A stretch of 64,000 nucleotides of DNA from Arenicola marina. Lineage: Eukaryota > Annelida > Polychaeta > Arenicolidae. A program made the translations under genes and the position numbers. The notes below the pieces were generated by a model. The model searched no databases. It was not told the origin of the DNA and saw nothing but the letters and a program-made list of their open reading frames with translations. Where the stretch lies: NCBI GenBank assembly GCA_964019135.1, contig OZ025260.1:25104254-25168253 (forward strand). The letters are read 5' to 3'. This document shows positions 36,346 to 47,545 of the stretch, one piece after another. The stretch's first letter is position 1; every line of letters starts with the position of its first letter.

Positions 36346-37440
36346 ATAAACTAGTGGGGCTTGCCTGCCTGGTAGGGTCACTGTACACTCACGTATTACG
36401 GGAGATTCCTCAATTAAAATGTTTCAATGGAGATTGCTCAATTTTTGGTTTAGACCATCTAGACCATATTACGCTTTTACTGAAACTAACGGACCAGAAA
36501 CTCCCCGCTCCCCGCCACCTTTTACACCCTTAAAAATATGACTAGATAATTTTTAGAAAATGCTGTTTGTTACCAATGGTGGTCAATTGATTAACGTTTT
36601 CGACATGATGATTTTTGTTCACTTCTATCCATGTTATTCACATGGTGATCATATAAATGATACGGGAGGCCTTTTGTGTCTTTGGGGAAGTTAGCCGGCG
36701 CTCCCGTACGTAAAAGTATCAGCAGTATAAAAACGCAGAGTCCGCTCGCTTGGCTGTGCTTCGTTTATTTCCCGTACAGAGAGAGTATGGCTGGTATACA
36801 ATAGTGGCAGTCCTGGTCGGCGGCATCGGCAGAAGGTCGGCGGGCAGCGTGGTGGTCCCCGGGGTGTCCTCGTATTCTCGTCCTTCCTTGACCACCGACC
36901 AGTGCCTCTTTTATATCGGGGGTGCGGACGTTATGGTGAGCGCCCCTCATGCATACATTATAAGACACTTTAGATGCAGATCATCAGTTGTGCTAGTGCA
37001 CTAACTAGATGCGATATTACGACCAAATTACAGAACATATGAGTAACGTAAAATTATGCCAATACACCTCAATGATTTCCCTGTCAAGGGCCATAAAGTA
37101 AAACCTAATTATGGTGAGACAATAACGCATAAACCTTGATTAACTTCTCATGAAGATAAATTTGGCACGCAATGTGCTACTAAATCGAAACATAACACTT
37201 TCCATTAAGTTCCGTTAGACATAGTATTTATACAAACAGACAGAGCGTGACGCGAGCTTTAATTTGATGTAGCTCACGTCAGCCGGGGATAAAACATAAG
37301 GCAGTTGTAACCTTTTTACTGGATAAAAAGAAACACAGGGTATACCTACTCAATATTCATGAATTAACCGGCGCTCCCCGAAGGTCACGCCTAAATAAAC
37401 AGAACTGGCCAATTAGAAGTGGTTTTAGAACTAATAATCT
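36346..37440. other. Unassigned region with TATA boxes on both strands
   Basis: GTATAAAAACGC near 36726 (plus) and TATAAAAGAGGC near 36917 (minus) face each other across about 190 bp of CpG-richer DNA. A plus-strand open stretch at about 36771-36933 has a good acceptor (TTTCCCGTACAG) and a donor (ATG|GTGAGC), giving an exon-like piece of about 50 codons without known homology. Nothing in it is recognisable, so no gene is called. The rest is AT-rich unique DNA. Confidence 0.25.
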
Positions 37441-37454
37441 CAAGGTCGGGGCTC

Positions 37455-37735
37455 CCTTCGTAGTTCGGAGATTACCCCGCCAGGTGACGCTGCGACGCGG
37501 TGATTAGTGGCACCGACCAATCGCAGAGGGACACGTCGGTGAAATAGGGAAGGGGTGGTGCACGAAGAATCGGTGAACGACCACCCCTATCCAAGACACA
37601 ATTTGGGGTGGTGCGAGTTTTTAGTTCGCAGAATGCTCCGCCAGGTGACACTGCGACTCGGTCATTAGTGGAGCCGACCAATCACAGAGGGACACGTCGC
37701 ATTTGCGGTGAAATAGGGAAGGGGTGGGGGTAGCT
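37455..37735 (+). repeat. Two direct copies of a ~100-bp CCAAT-containing segment
   Basis: Copies at about 37457-37556 and 37622-37730 share CCGCCAGGTGAC, GACCAATC(G/A)CAGAGGGACA and GGTGAAATAGGGAAGGGGTG. Each holds a CCAAT box. They could be duplicated regulatory DNA, but no adjacent gene was found. Confidence 0.75.
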
Positions 37736-39944
37736 ATGACGTAGCTGTCGCCTGGGTGACGCCAGGGTGGTCCTGCTCTAGGGATGGGGTGGTAATAATT
37801 TAATTGGCTATGCTGTGTTGACCAGCTATGCTTTAAACAACGGCTATGCCTGTGTGTACCCCTAGGGTGGGGGAGGTGGCAGCTCGACTGGGCACGAGGG
37901 CAATAAAAGTGCACTGCTGTACCGTAACATAAACAAGAACTATATAAATGTTCGTGATCAGGCGAACTATTAAACGAATTATATTAATAGAGCAATTAGC
38001 TTATTTCTCTACTTTTAATTACCCATAACAGTGTTTAATCATTCAATTCATTATTACCATCACCATCGCCACTTTAGTCAGGTGGCTTAGCGTCAAAATT
38101 TATCATAATCGTTACCGGTCGGATAAAAGCACCAGATTTGGTATACTGCTTCCTTGTAAAACTACACTTGATATTGGCCGAGGTGCCCCCCTGAAAATTG
38201 CCATAGAAAGAAGTATAGAGCAATTGAAAACTCGTTTTTGCTAATGAAAAGCGACACAGAATAACTACTACATTGGCGTTCCATAGCAAGTGCGTGACGC
38301 TGCGACCTTGACATTGGCCCGAGGAATCCTGTTTATTTTTGAAAGTTGACTAAGTACACATACAGATCAAGATCGATCCTGGGGGTGAAACAGACAGATC
38401 CAACCCATGAAATAGAAGGATATATGCAGAGGATGATGTAGCCAGGTCATTCAAGGTAGCTAACGTGTACCAGAACCAACGATAGCAGCTTTATTCCATT
38501 CGTATCCCTATCACTATTATCACTACCATTCGTATCTCCATCAGCATTACCACTACCATGCCCATCATTGTCATATTCATCATCCCAAAGAGGTGATCCA
38601 GGAATTTGCAGATGATAACCCAGAAGTCTTACGTTGGAAGGATGGGGAAGGGTTAGCTCTGGGAAGAACGCGCCGCCGGCACCAGTAGATGATGTGGGGG
38701 TGGGGGGGTACAAGAAGAGGGGTGATTCACACCTAAGATGGCGTACCTTTTGCGGGGGGGAAACACAGAAAATCCATGCCCCGGACCCCGTGGGCTGCTC
38801 CCCCACTAATCCCCAACCCCTCCGCCCCCAGCCCTACCACCACCCCACCCCACCCCAATGTAAAACTGATATATAATGCGACAGAACCGAAAGAAATGAT
38901 GTATTCTACCTAGGGGTTTAAGCGCAATACAATGAATCTGACCTATCCAATGTGCTCTTCTTGAACCGAAAACGTGAATATGGCAGATAAGAACGGTAAC
39001 TTACCGTATTAGTGTTACAGTTTTAACTGCTGTCATAGCATGCATCGCATTGCACGTTCAGTCTGCAATATCAGAAACACTGCATTTGACACTGCTCACC
39101 TGGCACTATACGTTGGTTATCGGTGGTATCGTGCCAAGCAAATCACAGCGCTTATTGTTAAAGAAAACACACACGACAACAAATGAGGCCTCCGCCGCCG
39201 TGCTTTCTTGGGTAGTGAAACAACAAGTAAATCGCGAATCCCCGCCACGCTTTCTTCGGTTTCAAGACAGTCGGCTAAATCGTCTAGCGCAGGTCTCGGT
39301 GTAACAACAGCGGGTTTTGCCAGCGACTAGACAATTCCGGGCGCCGCCAAGCAGACTAGAGGCTCTGGTTGTTATTAATCCAACCTAGGCTTCAAGGCGG
39401 TTCAGATGAGATGTTTCAGGTTAGAAAGCATTGTTCGAGTGGACCATCAAAGAGAGGTTTCGGGTTTCTGTCGGAAGCTTTCAGGGTAGGCCTACTAAAA
39501 TATTCATCTGCTGGATAAGGGGAGGTGGGGGGGGGGGGGGACACCTTTACCGATCTCGATTGGCATCCAGGAATTCTTGGAGATTTGCGGATTAGCTGTT
39601 GGCATTTTTGGGGGATTGTTATCCCCGCAATTCATGGTTCAACGCGCAGACCCTTTGACTATTGACCGCGATCCGCTATTATAGCAATATTAAATGCCTC
39701 GATATTGGCGATATGACCTGTAATGCGTTATTTTGTCGCGCCCGGCCTTGAACGGTGCTCGTTTTAGAGACTCGATGTTACTCTCCCTAATTCCTGGGGA
39801 TTGTCGATTCAGAAAAGGGGATCCAACAGCGAGCTAGCCGTAATGTAGAACACAACTCCAGTGTCGTAGATAGCATTGACGCAGAATACGCAGTGCGTCC
39901 ATTGTCAGGGGCAATGTTAGACGTCAAAGGCCCGAGGGGTGTTA
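37736..39944. other. No recognised gene
   Basis: About 2.2 kb of mixed unique DNA. It has a loose (CCATCA/TATCAC)-type trinucleotide stretch at 38510-38580, C-rich runs near 38800-38870 and a G tract near 39528. The open frames at 38447-38806 and 39050-39304 show no family signal. Confidence 0.5.
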
Positions 39945-40262
39945 TTTAATACTTTGCTGTGGGCGGGGGCGGGGGTCCGCGGTAACCGCCCCCCCCCCCC
40001 CTCTTTTTCACCGCCGAAATCCGCTCAGAAGGGGTGTTTTGCCTCCATTATCCGCGTGAAAGGGGTATTTTTGTATTTTTCGCGGAAGCCCGCTCTCTGA
40101 AGGCAGTTACAGAGCGCCGCTCCCCCCCCACCCGCAAGTTTTCAAATATCCGCTCTATAGGGGCGACTTTTTTTATCATAAATGTCCGCTCTACAGGGGT
40201 ATCTTTTTTATACCAAATGTCCGCTCTCTCCGGCATCAAGGGGCACCCGCGGAACCCCCTCC
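39945..40262 (-). mobile_element. R2, copy 5, reverse orientation
   Basis: The fullest R2 copy. Read on the minus strand it begins CCGCGGGTGCCCCTTGATGCC-like, has three GAGCGGACATTT/GAGCGGATATTT motifs, CTTGCGGG, and ends near AAAGTATTAAATAACACCCC. Confidence 0.75.
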
Positions 40263-40467
40263 CTCAACCTGATTCGTATAACAGTGCCCCCTCGTAGTCA
40301 AAAGCCAGCCGCTCCCCCCCCCCACCCGCCCCCCCGCCACCTCCACCACCATGCCCAGACCCTCCTCTTCACTTTATTTTGACGCTGGCTACGATACAGA
40401 TCCCCATAGCATGATTGTATCCGTGAAATGGATATCCTTGTGCGCTCGCCATGTCGACAGTTTGCCG

Positions 40468-40579
40468 CTAAATATGTCTGGCCCATGTCTCTGCACGGGC
40501 GATAAACGTAGACCTGCCCGGTGGTGGGGTGAAGTCGCTGATCAACTCTGCCTTCAATCCAAGGTCTGCTGCTGCTAGT
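40468..40579 (-). pseudogene. Possible stray NIDO exon-4 relative
   Basis: On the minus strand an acceptor (CATTGTAG) is followed, in the same phase as exon 4 of the NIDO gene, by a frame reading R-LAAADLGLKAELISDF and then FIARAETW, ending in a stop. The aligned exon 4 reads R-ESTDPGLLSDVKAEI then FVATW. No other NIDO exons were found on either side, so if the match is real it is an isolated fragment of a duplicated gene. The similarity is short and could be chance. Confidence 0.25.
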
Positions 40580-41048
40580 CTACAATGGGCATACCTGTGG
40601 GCATACTCGTGACCAATGTGACGCCCCCCCTCCCCCCCCCGCTCAGCCCTCACACCCCCGACCCTTGGGCCAGGCGACAGCGCCGTAACCCCATTGTCAG
40701 ACGGAGTAAATATGGCAGTTTTATTTTTCATTTTTGTTTTAATCTATCAAACTATTGAACGCGTGTATATTTATGCCGGCCGAATTCGAGATAACAGCGT
40801 GAGAGTAGCTACTTATCAATTTAAGAATCCACATGGATGAGAGAAACTAGTAATTCGCCTACATGATTATAAGTGGCGTCCTCGGGACGATGAAGTATTT
40901 GGAAAAAGAGGAGGTGCGAAGTTCCAGTTGCATTGACAACGTGCCTCGTTGTTCAATAAAAAAGGCGGTGGGGTGGAATTGATACCAAGTTGTTGGGGTA
41001 GGCCTGATCAAACATGTGCTATGATTTGTGTGGGTTGCTCGGGAAACG
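40580..41048. other. No recognised feature
   Basis: AT-rich unique DNA between the NIDO-like fragment and R1, with two C tracts at 40623-40640. Confidence 0.5.
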
Positions 41049-41055
41049 ATAATAA

Positions 41056-41365
41056 GGGGGGGGGGGCAAGGGGGGTTCGTGTTCCCAGATCACGAAGAAC
41101 ACATTTCTTTATTCCCAGGTCACGATGAATTAAAAGCAGAGCTCGCCGCATGCAATGGAAGAGCTGATACACGATATTAAATTGACGATTGCCCGATTCC
41201 CGGCTATTTGATATAAAAATTCCCAGTTCACGACTAATAAAAATCCTTGATCACGGCGGTCGGCTAATACCCCATTCTCAGTTCACGAAGAATTCACGGT
41301 GAGATGAAAAGTCCAATCCCGAGGAACGAAAATATCCCTTGCCCCCTCGCCCCCCCCCCCCCCCT
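41056..41365 (+). mobile_element. Dispersed repeat R1, copy 3, with target duplication
   Basis: The 310-bp element starts in a G tract followed by CAAGGGGGG and ends CCCTTGCCCC plus a C tract, so the two ends are inverted repeats. ATAATAA lies directly outside both ends (41049-41055 and 41366-41372). The interior contains several loose copies of TTCCCAGTTCACGA. No coding sequence is present. Confidence 0.8.
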
Positions 41366-41530
41366 ATAATAACGTCTTCAACCTTATCAGGAATTCGTGA
41401 CGTAAATCTGGTATTCACCTTTCGTGCGATAGCCACAGTACGCCAACGCCGGAAACACTAAGCAGACTACAAAGAGTACCAGAACAATAAAACAATACAA
41501 GCTTTTTAATGGCCTTCGGAGATAAGCAAC

Positions 41531-41802
41531 ATGAAGGCACTTATCACTGCTCTATTGGCCACAATTGTGGTCCATGATGCGTTAGGCTAAAATACAACTT
41601 TCTGTGTTTCTGGTGGACGTGTGTGACAGCCGAAAACGTCCGACTGCCCCAAACGGGCCAGGATCAGGACTTTGACACCTACAACATAATGCACAGTTCG
41701 ATACAACTCGAGCATCAACGAATATGTTCTTCGGATAAATGCCGAATTATATCTTTGGTGTTGGGAAAGTGTTATTGCGAAACATTCTTTGAAGACAATT
41801 AA
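41531..41802 (+). other. Signal-peptide-like ORF followed by a cysteine-rich open stretch
   Basis: ATG at 41531 opens MKALITALLATIVVHDALG, a textbook signal-peptide composition, ending in a stop at 41590. A second frame, open to a stop at about 41802, reads through QDFDTYNIMHSSIQLEHQ and then ICSSDKC and GKCYC; a GTGTGTGACAG acceptor-like site precedes it at about 41631. The cysteine pattern loosely recalls PAN/apple domains. No donor joins the two pieces convincingly, so this may be a decayed secreted-protein gene or chance. Confidence 0.2.
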
Positions 41803-42059
41803 TGATGCTCTGGATACAAGGCAACTCATCCACACACTCACAGGTGTGTTTTAATTGTTTAATCATGAGTTAAATGTGTTTAGGTGTGCTATGGGCCCAG
41901 GGCCTCGTAAGTACGGAATAATATATAAATGTATATAACATTTAATTAAATGTTTAATTATGAAAAATAACATAATCATAACACAAGAACGCTTATTCCA
42001 AGCACAACATAAAAAAGGGCGAACGCTGGCGTTTGATTTCAACGCTCAGGGATTGAAAT

Positions 42060-42612
42060 TCATCGGCGCGCTGACTTGAAACAGATAGCTCCTTTGAAAT
42101 ATACCCATGGCCTTACCCTTGGAGGCGGTGTGGTACGGCAGATATGGGCGATAACAGGATAAGGGGATAGAGGTTTTAGGATACCTGGAAACCATTCGTT
42201 CCCGTCGCTGTCATGGAATGAGATCCTCTCGAACAGAACCGTTGCCATGATGTGCAAGCCAGTGTGGCTTATGCCAATGTACTTTATAGTATTTCTGCTT
42301 TTTTGGTTACATTTTGTGGAACTTTCTTGGAAAAGCAGGATGACGTGTATTAGTTTCAGACCCGCGCATAGGGCATCAAAACAATGTGCAAAACCTAAAC
42401 ATGGCATCATAAAGGGTACCATAAAATCCGCTGCAATTTGTTTCGAGATTACCCCACAAATTATTGGTGTCATAAAAGTGTCCCGGTTCTTTAGTAACAG
42501 TGTTTCTTTACTGTCTCTTCCCCCTCGTATAAAGGATAAAACGTCATGGGTCATGGGTCCAGAGATCGTTTTCACGTCACCATGCACTTACTGCGGTGGC
42601 CAATCGGTGTAG
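42060..42612. other. Unusually long non-repeat open frames on both strands
   Basis: A 175-codon minus frame (42587-42060) and a 121-codon plus frame (42247-42612) overlap in DNA without tandem repeats. Neither shows a domain I recognise. One of them may be an exon; the length alone is suggestive at this base composition. Confidence 0.15.
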
Positions 42613-42944
42613 ACACAGGACATCCTCAAGGTATGGATCGTATCATGGCGGCCGTAGGTTCGGGCGTTGAGGGGTCCTGTCCGGTTCTCAGTTCGTATGT
42701 TAATTGGCTATTCGCGTTTATAGTTTCGGTTGTCGTTCCCGCTGATAGTTAGCTTCGCATGCTTATTGGCCCCTCGAGTCCCTTTGTCTATTGTCGCAAG
42801 TGTCAGTTTCCATTTCATGATTATACTGACGGTGTCCGGGGGCTCGTCCAGGAATTTGAAAAGGGCGGGGTTCAAGCTTGCGACCGGGGCAGGGGGGGGG
42901 GGGGGAGGGGGGTACTCTGAACAAAATAGCGAAATAAATTTTTT

Positions 42945-43395
42945 TGACGACCGTGGGATCCACCAATTTTTGAAGACCGTGGGATCCACCAAGTTTTTGT
43001 CGACCGGGGGATCCACCAATATTTTGACGACCGTGGGATCCACCAATTTTTTGACGATCGGGGAATCCACCAATTTTTCTACGACCGGGGGATCTACCAA
43101 TTTTTTGACGACCGGGAGATCCACCAATTTTTCTACGACCGGGGGATCTACCAATTTTTTGACGACTGGGAGATCCACCAATTTTTTGACGACCGGGGGA
43201 TCCACCAATTTTTTGACGACCGTGGGATCCACCAATTTTTTGACGACCGTGGGATCCACCAATTTTTTGTCGCCCGGGGGATCCACCAATATTTTGACGA
43301 CCGTGGGATCCACCGATTTTTTGACGACCGGGGGATCCACCAATTTTTTGACGACCGGGGGGGAGATCCACCAATTTTTGGCCGACCGGTGGGGG
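42945..43395. repeat. 27-bp tandem repeat, about 17 copies
   Basis: Unit GACGACCGTGGGATCCACCA plus a T run. Nine codons per unit give long open frames on both strands (STNFLTTGG on the plus strand). CTTGCGACCGGG and G tracts just outside both ends resemble the G-rich part of R2, so the array probably grew inside such a copy. A CGTCCAGGAATTTGAAAAGG motif lies at its left. Confidence 0.9.
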
Positions 43396-44164
43396 GGTGG
43401 ATCCACTGAAAACTTGCGACCGGGAGGGAGGGGGTCCACGCCGCCTCAGATAGCGTTCTTCCTCAAAAAGTCCAGGGGCTCCGGACCCCCCCCCTCCCTC
43501 CCCCTGGAGCAGCCCTTGCCCGGTGTTACAGAACAACGACATGGATACAAAGATTCTTCCTTCTGCCGTGAAGAAAGCGAATCCACTGAAAGCATCAGCT
43601 GACATGTTGCAGTCATACATTGACTGGCAATGTCTGTGCTGCAGATTCGAGTGGTTGATTTATGTCATAAGTGTGGATTCGGTCATTAATAGGGATAATG
43701 CGGTATCTTTGTTCTGGGGAATGTTTCACGCCGTGAAGCTATCAGGGATCCAAGGGAGTGTCCTGCTGTACTGACGACCTCGCCAGCTGGGTTGTTTCTT
43801 CGCTGTACCTTTTTGATTGGTTTCCTGGGTGACTTCTGAGCCACTTCCTGCCTTAAGTTACCCGATTCCGTAATCACACGCCTCGTTACAGTGCTATACA
43901 AAAAAGATGGATTATCTGCCGCACGTGTCAGTGGCGGGTCCATGGAAGTGGGGGAGGGGATCGGTAGCTGCTAAAGCACCTCCCGTCTTTGTAGTAACAC
44001 CCCCCTCGCCTTCCCCACACACACATATAATCTCTTTATCTGGCCGTCCGGCCCACTAAGCTGAAGACCCTTTTTTTCCTGGGCGTAGTTTTTTTTGCAT
44101 CCGTTTTCGGATGTACTCCCCCCCCCCCCTCCCAAAACTTTGGGGGCTTGTCCCAGTGTGTGTT
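43396..44164. other. Unique DNA between the 27-bp array and R1
   Basis: No gene recognised; G/C runs at 43485-43505 and 44118-44130. Confidence 0.5.
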
Positions 44165-44170
44165 AATAAA

Positions 44171-44488
44171 GGGAGGGGTCGTGTTCCCAGATCATGAAGA
44201 ATAAATTGCTTTATTCCCAGGTCACGATGAATTAAAAATGATAACTCCCAGTATACATAGGAAGGGCGGATACATGATATAAACTAGCGATTTTCCGATT
44301 CACGATTATGTCATATAAAAATTCCCAGTTCACGATTAATGAAAATCTTTGAAAATCACGACGGTCAGCTAATACCCCATTCCGAGTTCACGAAGAATTA
44401 TTTGCCTCCTTCCCAGTTAACGGTGAAATGAAAACCCCATTCCCGAGGAACGGAAATACCCCTTGCCCCCCCCCCCCCCCCCCACCCC
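44171..44488 (+). mobile_element. Dispersed repeat R1, copy 4, with AATAAA flanks
   Basis: Closest to copy 3. It starts GGGAGGGGTCGTGTTCCCAG and ends CCCTTG plus a C tract. AATAAA lies directly outside both ends (44165-44170 and 44489-44494), consistent with a short AT-rich target duplication. Confidence 0.8.
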
Positions 44489-44904
44489 AATAAATCCCAG
44501 ACACAACACACAAGAGTAGCATCCGCTTTAGATCGTGCGATCAGTAAGGGCGGAGGGTGTGCGGACGCGGTGGGGGGGGGGCGGTGGTGATAAGCGCAAT
44601 CACGGTGCATATTCATGTGGCGTTTCATGTTATGTGTACTCTTGTCCTAATCGTTTATCAGTGTTCTTATTTTCTTCGCTAATGACACATGCGAATCGTC
44701 CACGGAGCTTATAAACACGTGCTATAATAGTACAGTTAATAGTGAAAGCTGCGATCCAGACTGAATGCAATCGCAGGCGGGAAGAAAGAACTTCTTCCAG
44801 CCAGTCCTATATAAGAAAGAAAACGTTGGCGTGTTGAACCCAGGCGCTCGTAGTCGAGTAGGCGAAAGAAGATGCAAGCTAGCTTGAAATAATAATAATA
44901 AAAA
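44489..44904. other. No recognised feature
   Basis: Unique DNA with a G tract near 44572 and an AAT run near 44886-44898 at the left edge of the next array. Confidence 0.5.
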
Positions 44905-45515
44905 AATAATTGTTCCGTCGAATAGGGTATTGTTCCGTCGAATACTTTGTTGTTTCGTCGAATAAGGTGTTTTTCCGTCAAATATGTTGTTTTTCCGTCG
45001 AATATGTTGTTGTTCCGTCGAATACTTTGTTGTTCGGCCGAATAAGGTGTTTTTCCGTCGAATAGGTTGTTCCATCGAACCCTTTGTTCTTCCGTCGAGT
45101 AGGCTGTTGTTCCGTCGAATACTTTTTTTCCCGTCCAGTAGGTTGTTGATCCACCGAATAGGGTGTTGCTCTGTCGAATAGAGCGTTGTTCTGTCGAATA
45201 TGGGTTGTTTCATTCAAATAGGGCGTTGTTCCATCGAATATGGCGTTGTTCCGTCGAATAGGACGTGGTTTCATCGAATAGGGCGTTGTTACGTCGAATA
45301 TGGCGTTGTTCTGTCGAATATGGCGTTGTTCTGTCGAATATGGCGTTGTTCTGTCGAATAGGGTGTTGTTCCATCGAAAAGGGTGTTGCTCTGTCGAATA
45401 GGGCGTTGTTTCGTTGAATAGAGTGTTGTTCCATCGAAAAGGGTGTTGCTCTGTCGAATAGGGCGTTGTTTCGTCGAATATGGCGTTGTGCTGTCGAATA
45501 GGGCGTTGTTCCAAC
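44905..45515. repeat. 20-bp tandem repeat, about 30 copies
   Basis: Unit GTTGTTCCGTCGAATAGGGC, with frequent C/T exchange in TTCCGTCG and TTCTGTCG. A stray unit lies at 45585-45605. Minus-strand frames rich in T, P, Y, S, Q and N come from the unit and are not genes. Confidence 0.95.
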
Positions 45516-45605
45516 GTAAACAAAATAGCGACAATGGGTAGATGATACGGCTTATAACAAACAGTCGACGAAACATGATCAAACGTTGTACCGTCGGATA
45601 GAGGC

Positions 45606-46308
45606 TTTTGAAGAAGCAATGTGGATAGTAGTTAGCCAGAAGCCAGAAGCCGAAGTTGGAAGAGGAGATACCGGCTTTGAAGAAGCAACGTTTTTTCCAA
45701 CGTTTAATAATGGAACTATTTGCTATAGGTAGATTATGAAACAAAAACATATGGCGATTTTGACAAGATTCGACGCTGTTCGTCGGTTTCCCTCGTTTTA
45801 TCCCTCATAGGACCTAGCCAGGTTATATTTGCTGACGTCACGACAATGTAGGACTTTCTCCCGATCTCATAGTTCTGCTGTTTTAAGAAACTAGAGACTG
45901 AGAGAGAGCGGATTCTTAACTGGTGCGCAAACCCTCAGTCCCAATACCGGACTCGAGATATGCAGTCGCAGTAGTTTTCGCCGACGTACCACTCTCTGGC
46001 GCTCGGTTTTTCTTGTTCTGGGCAAGCTGTTACGGCTTCAGTGTTAGGTGTCGGGCTAACGCCTGTAGTTTTAGAAGTAGGAACCACTTTATAGGTGCCT
46101 GGTAACACCGCTTTGGTACTCTCATCGACAAAACGACAATCAGAGTAAGGCCGATCCATCTGGCGCTATCGTCAATGGTTTTGTGAAGTGGTCACACGAT
46201 CTCATTCTTTGTGTTGGGTATATACGCGATATAGGCAACCGCTCAGCTCCTTCTTTTCTATGTTTTTTTACGGTAATTTGTCTCGTTGTTCGACTGGAAT
46301 CGAGACAT
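45606..46308. other. Unique DNA
   Basis: A short direct repeat (GGCTTTTGAAGAAGCAA / GGCTTTGAAGAAGCAA) occurs at 45603 and 45673. No gene recognised. Confidence 0.5.
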
Positions 46309-46492
46309 GGTTGAGCAGTTAGTTTTTCCACTGGTTGACATCAAGGGATAGTTAGGCAATTAGCTTCTTCGCGGTCTGCAATCGAGGGGGAGTTAGGCAA
46401 TTAGCTTTTTCACTATTTGCCATCGAGGGAAAGTTAGGCAATTAGCTTCGTCGAAGTCTGCGATCGAAGGGGAGTTAGGCAATTAGTTTTCC
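46309..46492. repeat. 41-bp tandem repeat, about 4.5 copies
   Basis: Units share GTTAGGCAATTAGCTT and ATCGAGGGG, with the first unit diverged. Confidence 0.9.
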
Positions 46493-46957
46493 TTGCTTAT
46501 TTTGCTATGATGTGGAACTTTCTAAACAAGTTAACTTTTTAGATAAAAGACAGCTTCCGAAAACCTCGAAAACAAAATCGAGATATTGCGTTTGTTACGC
46601 GTAAGATGCAGTTTTATCAGAAACGCGGAAAAGGTCACGACCTTTAGGCGACTGGGCGGCCACCATTATTGAGATGTGAGCGCCTCACACGGCAACCGTT
46701 AAGACTATCCCATGAGAGTGGATGAAAGCTTAAGCGTCACACACGTGGTTTCTCACAACTAGCCCCCCATCCAGTCTCACGGGGAAAACTTCAAAGGATG
46801 ATTAATGACCGCACATGCTTAACTTAGGGAGGGGTGGGTGGGCGAGAGTCGGGGAGGGGGTGGCGGTATTAACCGGTCTAACTATCGTCCTGTGGTAAAT
46901 AATCCATTGGCGGTTTGCCAATTTGGCGTTTATAAATCGGACGAATTTTCCAGTATG
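46493..46957. other. Unique DNA
   Basis: No recognised feature. Confidence 0.5.
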
Positions 46958-47050
46958 TTGTCCATTGAATGAATTATCCAGTGGATATGTTGTCCATTGG
47001 ATGAATTGTCCAGTGGATATGTTGTCCATTGGATGAATTATCCATCACGT
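46958..47050. repeat. 32-bp tandem repeat, about 3 copies
   Basis: CCATTGGATGAATTGTCCAG followed by TGGATATGTTGT, repeated with small changes; flanking stretches look like older decayed units. Confidence 0.85.
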
Positions 47051-47359
47051 ATACATCGTCCATTAGGCACTCTGTCTATTAGGTGAGCTTTGTTTTAATT
47101 GATAACCGGAGGCGGATCTATGAGTTAGGCTAATTTATTACGAAGATCAACGGGGTCGAATCAATTGTTAATGCTCGAAATACGGATTGAAACCTTTAAC
47201 GTAACGATCCTGGCGTAGTGGGTGCAGCAACACCTACTCAATGTGCAATGTTAAAATAGCGACAAGTCATATCGGAACTCGTTGTGTGATTGTGTGTTAT
47301 AATTAAACCGTAATCTGGGTTCCCGGAAGTACTTTACACTTCCGGGGACCCAGATTCCT

Positions 47360-47545
47360 GCTTGGAGTTAATCAGCTGATGCATCTGGATGCAGCCAGCC
47401 TCTGTGTATGGTAGTGTATTAAGACCGTGACTTCCTATGGCAGCACATGGAGACCGTGGCTTCCTATGGCAGCGTACCAAGACCATGACTTTCCATGTCA
47501 GCGTATGAAGACCATGACTTTCCATGCCAGCGTATGAAGATCATG
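47360..47545. repeat. Decayed short version of the 29-bp array
   Basis: AGCTGATGCATCTGGATGCA and the following 30 bases are shared with 47972-48010. About five diverged units of the 29-bp repeat follow. This is the unexpanded partner of the array at 48008. Confidence 0.85.

Noticed and set aside
36660-36940. Possible LTR-retrotransposon edge, because a TATA box is followed by a primer-binding-like TAGTGGCAG
   Set aside because: No second LTR, no recognisable internal genes and no flanking duplication were seen; the resemblance is too short.
42730-43620. Open frames of 240-290 codons on both strands
   Set aside because: Most of their length is the 27-bp repeat (nine codons per unit); the unique ends show no homology.
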